DNA of 64,000 nucleotides from Bacillota bacterium (GTDB taxonomy: Bacteria; Bacillota; SHA-98; Ch115; JABLXJ01), in assembly GCA_013178125.1 (NCBI GenBank), contig JABLXJ010000006.1, positions 1 through 64,000 of the forward strand, in the 5' to 3' direction. Both the position numbers and the translations under genes were made by a program. The number at the start of each line of letters is the position of its first letter. The first letter of the stretch is position 1. The notes beneath the pieces are model-generated. The model did no database searches, had not been told where the DNA came from, and saw only the letters and a list, made by a program, of their open reading frames with translations. Below are positions 25,699 to 35,299 of the stretch, one piece after another.

Positions 25699-26358
25699 TT
25701 AACCCCCCAGCGTCTTCTGGATTAAGATAAGCCTTTCTGTCATCTCGGAATTCTTGCGTGCAAGCTCTTCATTCTCACGCCGCAGAGCCTCGTTCTCTCG
25801 TTCCAGAGCTAGAGTCCTGGCGTTAGACTGTTCAAATTCGCCCCGCAGCTTGATTAGCTCGGCTAGCGACCGCCCAACCCTGGTGAAAAACTCCATGAGC
25901 GTTTCCTCGTTTAGCATCGCCTGCCCTGCCATTGTATCTTTCATCAGGATACCTTCATCCCCCGCCAGAACCCCTCTGCCTTCCAGACCCTCCAGGGGAC
26001 CAGGACCGGCTCCGACTTCCAGGGACCGGACCAGTGCTAGAGCGGGACTGTCTACCTTCTCTCCCGGGCTTCGCCCCTTACCCTCAACAACCAAATCGCC
26101 TGCCTGGCTGTGTGCATCGCAGGGAGCGGTAGTGATTTCGACATCGACCTGGGCGCTATCGTTCTCGTCATTTTGCGACCTTTCTTTCCTGGCCTTATAG
26201 TAAAATGACAAGAGCGTGGAAGGCCTTCGATCTATGCCGAACCTGCTCCTGAGCCTGTCGCAAGCAGAAAGGCAGGCCTCGCGCACCGAACTACCCCTGG
26301 CTATCGACGTCTCCATCTCGTCCAGTGCTACCGCCTTCCAGTCAACTGCCTCCTCCAT
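25699..26358 (-). CDS. Coiled-coil protein with possible RsfA/Myb-like N terminus
   Basis: 219 residues, acidic. Residues 1-60 are helical and vaguely like the Myb-like start of RsfA-type regulators (EMETSIARGSSVREACLSAC; STLLSFYYKARKER). Residues 60-145 are a low-complexity linker. Residues 150-215 form a long leucine-rich coiled coil (ALERENEALRRENEELARKN). This suggests a dimeric DNA-binding or scaffold protein. The RsfA comparison is tentative and no function is assigned. Confidence 0.6.
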   Translation of the reverse strand: MEEAVDWKAVALDEMETSIARGSSVREACLSACDRLRSRFGIDRRPSTLLSFYYKARKERSQNDENDSAQVDVEITTAPCDAHSQAGDLVVEGKGRSPGEKVDSPALALVRSLEVGAGPGPLEGLEGRGVLAGDEGILMKDTMAGQAMLNEETLMEFFTRVGRSLAELIKLRGEFEQSNARTLALERENEALRRENEELARKNSEMTERLILIQKTLGG

Positions 26359-26574
26359 AGTAACACCTCCAATTCCACGGATTCTCTAAACCTACAATTC
26401 TCTTCCTTTAATATAATGTTTATTTTAATTATGAACCCGTTGATGAGTGTTTATTCCTATATGGGGAGCTTTTTCCACTGGAAGCATCTATTATTTTTGA
26501 TCTAAATTGGCGTGCATACACATAGAATTCGTCCCGTTTCCCTTTGGGAGGTCATATATTAGCCTAATATTGGC

Positions 26575-27021
26575 TCACTGGATGTTGATCTTGTAACCCT
26601 TGCTCCTCGCATTCTCGGCCTTGGGCAGGACTATCTCGAGAACTCCATTCTTGAAGCTCGCCTTTGCCTCCTCGCGTTTCACAGGGCTCGTCAGCGGGAG
26701 CATTCTGCTAAACGCCCCGTACATCCTTTCACGGCGGTGGAAAGCCTTATCATCGATGGCTTTCTCCTGCTTCATCTCGCCCCTTATTGTTACGGCGTCA
26801 TCGGTGAGGGTTATATCCACGTCCTTCTGATCCATGCCCGGTAGATTAGCTTTGATGATGATATCGTTTTCAGTCTCATACATATCCACGGAGGGTTGCC
26901 ACGCCCGGCCGCCGAGGAAGCCCGGCACCCCTCTCCGCGCAAAGGTATCATCAAACATCCTGTTTATGGTCTCCCGCAGGGAAACCAGGTCATCAAATGG
27001 ATCCCACCTGATCAGGCTCAT
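26575..27021 (-). CDS. Small heat-shock protein Hsp20
   Basis: 148 residues from ATG 27021, preceded by GGAGG and GGGAG. It begins MSLIRWDPFDDLVSLRETIN, the typical bacterial Hsp20 start, followed by the alpha-crystallin domain (residues 45-135: VDMYETENDIIIKANLPGM; ASFKNGVLEIVLPKAE) and a short basic tail with the KxxKINIQ-type I-x-I anchor. It is an ATP-independent chaperone holding unfolding proteins in the cytoplasm, and is monocistronic. Confidence 0.95.
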   Translation of the reverse strand: MSLIRWDPFDDLVSLRETINRMFDDTFARRGVPGFLGGRAWQPSVDMYETENDIIIKANLPGMDQKDVDITLTDDAVTIRGEMKQEKAIDDKAFHRRERMYGAFSRMLPLTSPVKREEAKASFKNGVLEIVLPKAENARSKGYKINIQ

Positions 27022-27361
27022 AACTCCCAACCTCCATGCTCTTTGTTCTTTTGTAGTCCTTCTCTTATGGTTCTTTCATATAGATTCGCTCGAATATTAG
27101 CTAGGTATATTGCTATTGGTGTTAGCGGCCAATTCACCTTTAGTATCTCCAGGCATCCTAAGGCTAATTCGAGCCATTGAACCGGCAAAACCACTGTTAT
27201 AAATTCAATCAGCAAATCAGTCAATAGAAATACAATAGGCGGCCGCATAAAGATCAGGACTTACGGTGTTGCGCGCCGTCCCCGGAGTGGAACACCGTAA
27301 GTCCTGGAAAAGTGGCGGTAATATTCAAACTTACACTCAGGTGGGTCGCTGGGAGGAATGG
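27022..27361. other. Intergenic with a 15-bp perfect stem
   Basis: AGGACTTACGGTGTT (27256-27270) and AACACCGTAAGTCCT (27291-27305) pair perfectly around a 20-base GC-rich loop. It lies about 57 bases beyond the last gene of the Hdr cluster, so it may end that transcript, although no U-run follows. The rest of the space contains no gene that I can support. Confidence 0.5.
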
Positions 27362-28252
27362 TTAGTACTCCTTCGGCATCTCCCCAAGCTGGGCATAGGT
27401 GAATACCGGCCCATCTTTGCACACATATTTCGAACCGATATTGCAGCGCCCGCACTTGCCTATGCCGCACTTCATCCTCATCTCGAGGGTCGTGACGATC
27501 TGCTCCGGTGCAAAACCGAGTTCGAGCAGGTTTTGGATTACAAACTTGATCATGATGGGCGGGCCGCACGTGACCGCCACAGCGCCCCCGGGCGCCGGCG
27601 CTACCTCCTTGAGGACGGCGGGCACAAAGCCGACCCTCCCCGTCCAGGCATCGTCGCCCCTGTCGACCGTGACCACGAGGTTCACGTCATCGCGCTGCCG
27701 CCATTTCTCGAGCTCCCATTTGAAGACCAGGTCGCCCGGGCTCCTGGCGCCGTAAATAATGTCGATCTTGCCGAAATCAGCCCTGTATTTCGCCGAGAGC
27801 ATGTAGTTTATAAGAGACCTCAGTGGGGCGAGGCCTATCCCTCCACCGATGAATATTATGTCACGCCCCTTCATGTCCTCGATGGGGAATGTATTCCCGT
27901 AGGGACCGCGCACCCCGATAACCGCGCCCTCCTCCAGGTGGTGCAGGGCAGTCGTCACAGCGCCCATCCGCTTCACGCTGAACTCAAGGTAGCCCTCCTG
28001 GGTCGGGGATGAGGTGATCGAGATCGGGGCCTCGCCAACCCCAAATATCGAAACCTCCGCGAACTGGCCCGGGGCGTATTTAAAACCCTGCCAGGCGTCT
28101 TCGTTCAAGAATATGACCTCAAATGTCTTAACATCGCTCGAATCCGTCTCCTGTGTTATCCTCCTGATCCTCGAGACATGAGGCAGGTAAACATCCTGTA
28201 CCACACCCGGAGTCACATCTGGAATCTCCCCGGCATACTGCAAAGCTCTCAC
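27362..28252 (-). CDS. FAD/NAD(P)-binding oxidoreductase of the Flox/sulfhydrogenase-gamma type
   Basis: 296 residues. It is a ferredoxin-NADP reductase-like FAD domain (40-130: GQFAEVSIFGVGEAPISITS), then an NAD(P) domain (FIGGGIGLAPLRSLINYML; VTCGPPIMIKFVIQNL). A C-terminal cysteine cluster, MRMKCGIGKCGRCNIG...VCKDGP, binds a [2Fe-2S] centre. Proteins of this type (HydG, AsrB, FloxA) exchange electrons between NAD(P)H and an iron-sulfur partner. It is last in the Hdr cluster, after the two Fe-S subunits, matching floxABCD-hdrABC layouts. The start could be a TTG nine bases inside, where spacing from GAGGGG is better. Confidence 0.85.
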   Translation of the reverse strand: MRALQYAGEIPDVTPGVVQDVYLPHVSRIRRITQETDSSDVKTFEVIFLNEDAWQGFKYAPGQFAEVSIFGVGEAPISITSSPTQEGYLEFSVKRMGAVTTALHHLEEGAVIGVRGPYGNTFPIEDMKGRDIIFIGGGIGLAPLRSLINYMLSAKYRADFGKIDIIYGARSPGDLVFKWELEKWRQRDDVNLVVTVDRGDDAWTGRVGFVPAVLKEVAPAPGGAVAVTCGPPIMIKFVIQNLLELGFAPEQIVTTLEMRMKCGIGKCGRCNIGSKYVCKDGPVFTYAQLGEMPKEY

Positions 28253-28336
28253 CCCTCAACGACGCTTAAATGCGGTATCCAGACCAGAACGCGGCATTCA
28301 GATGACGCAGCATTCAAACGCAGCAGCTGGATGGAC

Positions 28337-29605
28337 CTAGACGGCGCCCGCAGATACAGCGGGCGAAGCAGATGAATCAGGTGAAATGGATATAGCATCA
28401 AGAGATGCCAGAACGCTACGAATATCCATATTCACCGGACAGTTCTCTATGCAGCGCCCGCAGCCGACGCAAGCGATGTCGCCATTGTTCTCAACGAAAT
28501 AGCTGAATTTGTGCATGACCCTCTGCCGGAAGCGCTCCTTCCGGCCCGGCCGCGGGTTATGGCCCGAGGCATGAAGCGTAAACATGGGAAACATGCACGC
28601 GTCCCAGCATCGCACCCTCCGGCCTTTGCTATCGATGGCCTCATCAGCTATATCAAAGCAGTGGCACGTCGGGCAGAGATAGGCGCACGCAGCGCACCCC
28701 AGGCATTTACGGTAAAGCTCGCCCCAGCACTCATGCTCAAATATCACCTTGAGCTTTTCGTGGATGCCTCGCGCGGGGACGAGCGCCGGGATCCTGGCCT
28801 CGGCCCGCTTCCTTGCGTCCCTCCCGGCTGCCAGGAGCTGCTCCAGCCGCTCATCATCCTCCGCCTCCAGTCGCCCACCGCCCTCTATCCCATCCTCCGC
28901 TGGCCTCGAGAGGCGCCAGAATCCCGGCACCGCGCCCTCGAGCCCCGCGATCAGCTCTGCCCCCCGATCGGTGACGGCCTTTACGAGGTAAACCTCCCCC
29001 AGGTCCTCGAGGATAACGTCGGATCCCGCTTCGTCAAACGGGCCTCCACCCGTGGAGGTACAAAAGCACGTCTCAGCGGGCTCGTTGCAGGCGACAGAGA
29101 TTATCGCCGTTCCTCTCCGCCTGGCGACGTAATGGCCGTCCTTGTAATCGGCGGAATCAAAAACCTTATCGAGCAGCAAGAGGCTTCTCGCATCGCAGGG
29201 TCGCGTTCCGAAGATGACCCGGGGTCTATCGCTGTCATCATCGCTGGTGCCAACGCCGACGTCAATGCCAGTGCCAACGCCAACGCCGGGCCCGACCGGC
29301 TCGACCTTGACCGAGCTCACCATGCCTCCTGCGGTCCCGACCTCGAACTCTAGAAGCGTCTCGCTGGGGGGCAGGAATATCTCCTTGAGCGGCCGCGATG
29401 TGACGGTGGCGGGCATCGTCACCTCACCTGCGGACGACACCGGGGCGAATCTCGTCGTCTCCGCCTCCTGCACCGGGGCAAATACCCGGTACCTGGCAAT
29501 AAGTCCGCCAAGGAAGCCGGCGAGTTCGCCCTTATCCAAAACGCCAACGCCCGTGCCTTGGACTCCAGGGCCACCCGTACGATCTAGACCGGCGCTACCA
29601 CGCAT
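28337..29605 (-). CDS. 4Fe-4S protein of the sulfhydrogenase beta / Flox type
   Basis: 422 residues. The N-terminal half carries FGTRPCDARSLLLLDKVF and ISVACNEPAETCFCTSTGGG, typical of HydB/AsrA-like subunits. The C-terminal half has two ferredoxin-type clusters, CLGCAACAYLCPTCHC and CVGCGRCIENCP. It should pass electrons between the FAD/NAD(P) subunit encoded 84 bases downstream and the MvhD/Hdr parts. Residues about 103-127 form a glycine-valine repeat (PGVGVGTGIDVGVGTSDDD) encoded by a short DNA repeat, unusual for the family. The first 20 residues are also low-complexity. Confidence 0.85.
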   Translation of the reverse strand: MRGSAGLDRTGGPGVQGTGVGVLDKGELAGFLGGLIARYRVFAPVQEAETTRFAPVSSAGEVTMPATVTSRPLKEIFLPPSETLLEFEVGTAGGMVSSVKVEPVGPGVGVGTGIDVGVGTSDDDSDRPRVIFGTRPCDARSLLLLDKVFDSADYKDGHYVARRRGTAIISVACNEPAETCFCTSTGGGPFDEAGSDVILEDLGEVYLVKAVTDRGAELIAGLEGAVPGFWRLSRPAEDGIEGGGRLEAEDDERLEQLLAAGRDARKRAEARIPALVPARGIHEKLKVIFEHECWGELYRKCLGCAACAYLCPTCHCFDIADEAIDSKGRRVRCWDACMFPMFTLHASGHNPRPGRKERFRQRVMHKFSYFVENNGDIACVGCGRCIENCPVNMDIRSVLASLDAISISPDSSASPAVSAGAV

Positions 29606-29696
29606 CTAAAAAGCACCTCGCACAAGACAAATATAGCATGTAACGTAAACCACCCCAGGGACGGGAGCGGTTTCATAAATGGTTAATGGTTACAGG

Positions 29697-30734
29697 TCAT
29701 AGAACGAAATCGTCAGGATCCTCCTTGCTGAACGCGGCAAAAACAGCCGGCGCGCCTGCGGCCGCGGCCTTGCCAGCCTCGTAGTCAAAAAGCACCCTGG
29801 CGTCCTTCTCCATCTTCCTCGTGAGCTTCCGCAGATCGATGCCCATGGGGCAAGCGCGCACGCACGCCCCGCAATCGATGCACCTCCCCGCCAGGTGAAT
29901 GGCGCGCCCCAGGTGAAACACCATCTTGTCCGAGAGCGCCCGATCCTTGCCCATCCACTTGGGGGTCGCCCTGTCCGCGAAGCATTCCGGGCAATAACAG
30001 AGCGGGCATGCCTGCCGGCATGCATAGCACAGGATGCAACGATCGAATTCCTGAGAGAAATAATTCCAGCGCTCCTCGCTCGACCTGGCCTCAAATTCCC
30101 TTATCTCTCCAAATGGGTCGCGGCTTTCCTCGCTCTTATCATCCTTATCACATGCGCCGCCCGCGCCCATAGCCTCGGCTCCGGCGCTTTTGGCCTCCCC
30201 TGCCAGAAAATCGTAAACCGGGGCCGTGCGTTCCTCGCATACCTGGCACGATGGGTGCAACAGCTCGGCCCCATCGCCTTCGCCCCTCCCGGCCCTCCTC
30301 CGATCGATCACGCCCGTGCACGCGACGGCCACAATCTTAACACGGTCGCGCTCGACCTGCTTCTCAGCCAGGAGGCGAGCTAAAGCCCGCCCATCGCAGC
30401 CCTTTACAACCACGCCAGCCCGGCCCTCGATCCCCGGCAGGTAAACGGCCAGATCATTCTCGCAGCGCGCATCCCAGATGAGGGCGTCAGCGTCCTCGGG
30501 CCGGGTTACAAATACAGGCGTGACCCTCGAAGGCAGGGTCCCCTGCCCATAGCCGATGAAAACATCTACCGCCCCGTCGCTGAGGAGTTTGCGGGCTATG
30601 CGCCTGATATCCTCCTGTGCCGCCTTGTCCACGGCCTCATTCGCGGCAGCATTCGCGACAGCATCGCCTACGCCGCTATTTCCCCTTCTCTCTCTGCCAT
30701 CCTCTGAACCGCTCATACATATTACATCACTCAT
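29697..30734 (-). CDS. 4Fe-4S protein, FrhB-like N terminus (Flox type)
   Basis: 345 residues. The N-terminal domain resembles the F420-hydrogenase/HydB beta-subunit type (VVVKGCDGRALARLLAEKQV and KIVAVACTGVIDR, then CQVCEERTAP). The C-terminal part has two cluster motifs, CILCYACRQACPLCYCPECF and CIDCGACVRACPMGID. Together with its neighbour it forms the Fe-S relay of a Flox-like module. The start overlaps the stop of mvhD by four bases. N-terminal residues 8-35 and 185-200 are alanine/glycine-rich spacers. It is paralogous to 28337-29605. Confidence 0.82.
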   Translation of the reverse strand: MSDVICMSGSEDGRERRGNSGVGDAVANAAANEAVDKAAQEDIRRIARKLLSDGAVDVFIGYGQGTLPSRVTPVFVTRPEDADALIWDARCENDLAVYLPGIEGRAGVVVKGCDGRALARLLAEKQVERDRVKIVAVACTGVIDRRRAGRGEGDGAELLHPSCQVCEERTAPVYDFLAGEAKSAGAEAMGAGGACDKDDKSEESRDPFGEIREFEARSSEERWNYFSQEFDRCILCYACRQACPLCYCPECFADRATPKWMGKDRALSDKMVFHLGRAIHLAGRCIDCGACVRACPMGIDLRKLTRKMEKDARVLFDYEAGKAAAAGAPAVFAAFSKEDPDDFVL

Positions 30735-31243
30735 AAAACTGCGCCCGCCCCTCCTTGCATTTCCCTCACCTTGACCAGCTTACGGGCCGGGCCCAGCTCC
30801 CTGACGCGCCTCGTCACGGTTTTGATGACGTCCGCGAACTTCTCGCCCTCAGCGGCGGAGACCCATGAAAACTGAACCCTTCCCTCCTCCACACCGAAAT
30901 ACTCAATAAGCCTCTTGAGCATGGCGAATTTGCGTCTAGCGAGGTAATTGCCGGCTATATAGTGACAGTCGCCAGGGTGGCACCCCGACACGAGCACGCC
31001 GTCGGCGCCGCGCTGCAGGCATTTTAGGATGAGGAGCGGGTCGACCCGTCCCGAGCACGGCACCCGGATGACCCGGATATTGGGCGGGTACTGTATTCGA
31101 CTGGTCCCTGCGAGGTCCGCGCCGGCATATGAGCACCAGTTGCAGAGGAATGCGACGATCTTCGGCTCCCATTCGCTGTCCTGGTTCGTATTCGTATCCA
31201 TATTCACATCCGTATCTGTATTCATATTCATACCCGCGTTCAC
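30731..31243 (-). CDS. mvhD: MvhD-like [2Fe-2S] electron-transfer subunit
   Basis: 170 residues. The MvhD/FlpD domain spans about 29-150: FLCNWCSYAGADLAGTSRI, PCSGRVDPLLILKCL and SGCHPGDCHYIAGNY supply the iron-sulfur cysteines. In methanogens and Moorella it links a hydrogenase, formate dehydrogenase or NADH module to HdrA. Here it is encoded between the long HdrA and the Flox Fe-S subunits, with four-base overlaps at both ends. The first 24 residues are a repeat of Met/Asn/Asp/Thr, coded by a degenerate six-base repeat, with no counterpart in the family. GTG start with a good GGAGG site. Confidence 0.9.
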   Translation of the reverse strand: MNAGMNMNTDTDVNMDTNTNQDSEWEPKIVAFLCNWCSYAGADLAGTSRIQYPPNIRVIRVPCSGRVDPLLILKCLQRGADGVLVSGCHPGDCHYIAGNYLARRKFAMLKRLIEYFGVEEGRVQFSWVSAAEGEKFADVIKTVTRRVRELGPARKLVKVREMQGGAGAVL

Positions 31244-34200
31244 ACCGCATTCACCTCCGCCAGTATCTCCTCATCCGTGAACCCCTTCAGGGTTACCGCC
31301 CCGCACCGGCAGGTCGCAGCGCACGCGCCGCAGCCCTTGCACAGGGCCGCATTGATCCTGGCAACGCGCTCCTTCGAATCAAGCTCGATCGCCTTGTACT
31401 GGCAAACCTCGACGCACATCCCGCACCCGCTGCACCGCGCCTTGTTGATCTCGGACTTTATCCCCTCGCTCCTGATCTCCTCCAGGCTCAGGACGGTGCA
31501 TGCCCGCGCGGCCGCCGCATGAGCCTGCGCCACCGTCTCATCTATCGACTTCGGCGCATGGGCGAGGCCCGCCAGGAATACCCCCTCCGTGGCGAAATCC
31601 ACGGGTCGCAGCTTCATGTGGGCCTCCAGGAAGAAGCCGTTATCATCGAGGGGAACCTTCAGCATCTGCGCCAGCTGGTGATTTGAATCGTTGGGCACGA
31701 TGGCGGCGGCAAGCACCACCATGTCAGCTGGTATCGCAATCCTGCTCCCGAGAAGCGTATCGCGCACCACCACGCGGAGCCTCGCGGAGGGTTCTCCACC
31801 CCCATCGCCCCCTTGCCCGGCCATGGGCTCAGCCGCCACAGGCCCCACCGCACTAGGCCCGGCCACTTCCTCGACTACCGGGGGCTCATCCTCGGGATAA
31901 CGTATGAATACAACGCCAGCCTCGCGGGCCCGCTGGAAGTATGCCTCCCTCTCCCCATAGGTCCTGATATCCCGGTAGAGGACATATACGTCGGCCTCGG
32001 GGTCCTCAGCCTTCAACCTGAGGGCGTTCTTCACCGCTTCGCTGCAGCACATCCTACTGCAGTAATCCCGCCCGGCCTCGCGCGAGCCCACGCACTGTAT
32101 CATCACGAAGGTGCGACCGGTGCCGGTGCTCGCGGCGCGACCATCGGGCGCGCCCGGCTCATCCTGCTCATCTCGTGCGCCAGGTCGAATCCTTCCCGCG
32201 GCAAGTAGCTCCTCGAACTCGGACTGGGTGACGACCCTGGGATTCTCCCCGTAGAGGTACCTATCAGGCTTGAACTCGCCGGCCCCGGTGGCCACTATAA
32301 CGACACCATGCTCGACCTCGGCCTCGATGCCGCCGCCAACCGGCGCGATCCTGCTCTTGAAATTGCCCACGTATCCTGCTATCTCGCTTACAACGCACCC
32401 AAGGTAAACGTGGATGAGCGGCTCGCCGTCGACCCTGCGAATCAAATCCTCGAGATGCGCCTGCACATCCTTGCCCTCGAGCGTAAAATATATCCTGCGA
32501 AGGTGGCCGCCCAGCTCGAGCTCCCTCTCGACCAAGTGAACCTCAAAGCCCTGGCGCGCCAGGTCCAGCGCCGCCGTCATGCCTGCGAGGCCGCCACCTA
32601 TGATGAGCGCCGAATGCTTCACTGAGATAGGTAGCCGCTCGAGGGGCTCCAGGAGCGCCGCCCTCGCGACGGCCATCCGCACAAGGTCCTTGGCCTTTTC
32701 CGTGGCGAGCCCCGGCTCGTGCATGTGTACCCATGAACACTGGTCGCGAATGTTCGCCATGGCAAAGAGGTAATGATTCAGCCCGGCCTCGCGGATGGTC
32801 TCCTGGAAGAGGGGCTCGTGCGTCCGCGGGGTGCACGATGCGACAACGACCCTGGTGAGGCCGTGCTCCTGTATCTTCTCCTGGATGCGCTTCTGCGTAT
32901 CCTGGGAGCAGGTATAGAGATTTCGCTCGGCGTAAACCACATGAGGCAGCGTCTTAGCGTATTCGACAACGGCCGGGACATCCACCACGCCGCCGATGTT
33001 GATGCCGCAGTGACATACAAAGACCCCTATCCGGGGGCCCTTGCCCCTGAGATCCTTCTCCGGCGGGTAGGTCTTCTCACGGACCAGGCTCCCGCGAGCG
33101 CTCGCCAGGAGCGCCGCCGCCGCTCCGGCCGCCCCGCTCGCCTGCGTCACCGTCTCCGGTATGTCCTTGGGCCCCTGCATCGCGCCGCACACGAAAACCC
33201 CCGGGCGCGAGGTCTCCACAGGGTCGAAGGCCCCGGTCCTGGCAAAGCCGTACTCATCGAGCTCTATGCCCAGGGCCCGCGCCAGGTCGACTGCGCCCTT
33301 CGGGGGCTCCAGGCCCACGCTCAGCACGACCAGGTCGAATTCTTCCTTTACAACCCTTCCACCCTCGTCCTCATACGAAACGATGAGGTTATTCGTCTCG
33401 GGAGCCTCCGAGATATCGGCCACGCGCGTCCTTATATACCTGACGCCGTATTCAGACTTGGCCCTTTCGATGTAGCTGTCGAAGCCCTTCCCGTAGGATC
33501 GCATATCCATATAGAATATGGTGGGCTCGACACCGGGGGCATGCTCCTTTGCAATCACGGCCTCCTTGCTCGCATACATGCAGCATACGGATGAACAGTA
33601 TTCATTGCCGCAGGACCTGTCCCTCGAGCCAACGCACTGGATGAACGCGATCTTCCGGGGTATGTCGCCGTCGGAGGGCCGGAGGACCCTGCCCTCGAAC
33701 GGCCCCGAGGCGCTCAGAATGCGCTCGAACTCCACGCTGGTCACCACGTTTGGATAGCGCCCGTAGCCGTACTCGGCCATCCGCCCGGGGTCATACGGCT
33801 CAAAGCCTGGCGCCAGGATAACGGCGCCGACGTTGAGCTCCCGGGTGTTTGCGGCATCATCGTATTTCACGGCCCCGGCCATGCAGATATTCTCGCACAG
33901 CCCGCAGCCTATGCACGTTTCCCTGTCAATGGCATAGGCGAGAGGCACGGCCTGCGGGTAATCTATGTAGACTGACGGCCGGCGGGAGAGCCCCGCATTA
34001 AAGGCGTCCCGCGCCGCGCTGACAGGGCAGTGCTCGGCGCACAGCCCGCACCCCGTGCACTTCTCGACATCAATATACCTCGCCCTCGTCTTCACCATCG
34101 CCGTGAAGTTCCCCGGGCTGCCTTCGAGGCCCGTCACCTCGCTGTTGGGGATCACCTCTATATTCAGGTGCCTGCCGCACTCAACGAGCTTGGGCGACAT

Positions 34201-34386
34201 TATGCACATGGAGCAATCATTCGTCGGGAAGGTCTTGTCGAGCTGCGCCATGACCCCGCCGATGGCCGGCTTTGCCTCCACGATATACACCTTGAAGCCG
34301 GAATTTGCGAGATCAAGGGCCGCCTGCATCCCCCCGATCCCGCCACCCACGACCAGAACAGCTCCAACATTCTTATCCAAGGTCAT
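31240..34386 (-). CDS. hdrA: Long HdrA with two HdrA modules
   Basis: 1048 residues. Module 1 (1-430) has an FAD motif VLVVGGGIGGMQAALDLANS, the HdrA cysteine set NDCSMCIMSPKL, two ferredoxin motifs (CTGCGLCAEHCP, CIGCGLCENICM) and CVGSRDRSCGNEYCSSVCC. Module 2 (445-1048) has the HdrA N-terminal domain (IGVFVCHCGINIGG), a second FAD motif ALIIGGGLAGMTAALDLARQ and C-terminal clusters CSGCGMCVEVCQ and CKGCGACAATC. Fused HdrA proteins like this are expected to hold two flavins and many Fe-S clusters. Two acidic/alanine-rich insertions (about 765-790 and 865-895) are low-complexity. It overlaps the preceding mvhD by 14 bases. Confidence 0.9.
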   Translation of the reverse strand: MTLDKNVGAVLVVGGGIGGMQAALDLANSGFKVYIVEAKPAIGGVMAQLDKTFPTNDCSMCIMSPKLVECGRHLNIEVIPNSEVTGLEGSPGNFTAMVKTRARYIDVEKCTGCGLCAEHCPVSAARDAFNAGLSRRPSVYIDYPQAVPLAYAIDRETCIGCGLCENICMAGAVKYDDAANTRELNVGAVILAPGFEPYDPGRMAEYGYGRYPNVVTSVEFERILSASGPFEGRVLRPSDGDIPRKIAFIQCVGSRDRSCGNEYCSSVCCMYASKEAVIAKEHAPGVEPTIFYMDMRSYGKGFDSYIERAKSEYGVRYIRTRVADISEAPETNNLIVSYEDEGGRVVKEEFDLVVLSVGLEPPKGAVDLARALGIELDEYGFARTGAFDPVETSRPGVFVCGAMQGPKDIPETVTQASGAAGAAAALLASARGSLVREKTYPPEKDLRGKGPRIGVFVCHCGINIGGVVDVPAVVEYAKTLPHVVYAERNLYTCSQDTQKRIQEKIQEHGLTRVVVASCTPRTHEPLFQETIREAGLNHYLFAMANIRDQCSWVHMHEPGLATEKAKDLVRMAVARAALLEPLERLPISVKHSALIIGGGLAGMTAALDLARQGFEVHLVERELELGGHLRRIYFTLEGKDVQAHLEDLIRRVDGEPLIHVYLGCVVSEIAGYVGNFKSRIAPVGGGIEAEVEHGVVIVATGAGEFKPDRYLYGENPRVVTQSEFEELLAAGRIRPGARDEQDEPGAPDGRAASTGTGRTFVMIQCVGSREAGRDYCSRMCCSEAVKNALRLKAEDPEADVYVLYRDIRTYGEREAYFQRAREAGVVFIRYPEDEPPVVEEVAGPSAVGPVAAEPMAGQGGDGGGEPSARLRVVVRDTLLGSRIAIPADMVVLAAAIVPNDSNHQLAQMLKVPLDDNGFFLEAHMKLRPVDFATEGVFLAGLAHAPKSIDETVAQAHAAAARACTVLSLEEIRSEGIKSEINKARCSGCGMCVEVCQYKAIELDSKERVARINAALCKGCGACAATCRCGAVTLKGFTDEEILAEVNAV

Positions 34387-35296
34387 CTACCCCTATGCCC
34401 GTAGTTGTTGACTGGTATCTGGGCGATTGTTGCTGGACATCGTAAATATCGAGGACCCCGCGTTTCTTTAGGTACGCAACCTGCTTCAAGACATCCATGG
34501 CGGCCAGCCCGAGCATTGATGCTATATCCTTAACCGATAACGGTTCACGCGCCGCAAGGATTCGCACCCCCGCCCGCACGTATTCCTCGGCTATCACATC
34601 TTGCACCAGCCGCTCGAGCCTGGCCTCATCAATCCTCTCGCCATATACGCTACCCTCTTCCCTGAGCTCGCGCAGCCTCCCCACGAGCCACCTGAACCTC
34701 TCGCCTTCTACGATCTCCACAGCTATCGCCAGGGCCAGAGCAAGCCCATCGCAGGATGAAGAAGAAGATGCTGCTGATGCCGCTGCTGCTGGTGGTGATG
34801 ATGATAATGATGACGGTGATGATCGAGGCAAAGGCGAAAATGAAGACGAAGCCTTCAGCGGCCCCATGTGCCTTATCCTATTGCAGAATTCCTCGACGAT
34901 CTCGGCAAACCTGGCGCCCTCGGCCGCCGAAACCCAGTCAAGATGCAGCCTCCCAGGGTCTATGCCGACCTGGCGGAGCACCTCCCATACAATCCTCACG
35001 CGCTGGTCAGTCTGGTAGTTGCCCGTGAGGTAGTGGCAATCCCCGAAATGGCACCCAAGCACGAGGACCCCGTCGGCGCCGTTCATAAAGGGCCTGATCA
35101 TCATCGCGGGGTCGATCCTTCCCGAGCACATCACCCGGATGGCGCGCACGTTGGCCGGATAGCCGAGCCTCGACGTGCCCGCGAGGTCGGCGCCGGCGTA
35201 TGAGCACCAGTTGCACAGGAAGGCCACGATCTCCGGCTCAAACCCCGGCTCAACTCCTGACTCGAACCCTGACTCAACTTTCGTCTCAGCCACCAC
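34373..35296 (-). CDS. mvhD: MvhD-like subunit with C-terminal winged-helix-like extension
   Basis: 307 residues. Residues 20-150 are an MvhD domain (FLCNWCSYAGADLAGTSRLG; MCSGRIDPAMMI; GCHFGDCHYLTGNY). A serine/alanine-rich linker about 35 long follows (150-185), coded by a microsatellite-like stretch at 34750-34870. The last 100 residues are helical and end in a winged-helix-like part (PLSVKDIASMLGLAAMDVLK, KKRGVLDIYDV). Long MvhD proteins with such extensions occur in Hdr clusters, but the DNA-binding look is unexplained; it may be a protein-protein module. It lies between the two hdrA genes. Confidence 0.85.
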   Translation of the reverse strand: MVAETKVESGFESGVEPGFEPEIVAFLCNWCSYAGADLAGTSRLGYPANVRAIRVMCSGRIDPAMMIRPFMNGADGVLVLGCHFGDCHYLTGNYQTDQRVRIVWEVLRQVGIDPGRLHLDWVSAAEGARFAEIVEEFCNRIRHMGPLKASSSFSPLPRSSPSSLSSSPPAAAASAASSSSSCDGLALALAIAVEIVEGERFRWLVGRLRELREEGSVYGERIDEARLERLVQDVIAEEYVRAGVRILAAREPLSVKDIASMLGLAAMDVLKQVAYLKKRGVLDIYDVQQQSPRYQSTTTGIGVDDLG

Positions 35297-35299
35297 CGC

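Noticed and set aside
28511-29353. Plus-strand frame of 280 codons
   Set aside because: Antisense to the Fe-S protein with intact cysteine motifs; the amino-acid text is low-complexity.
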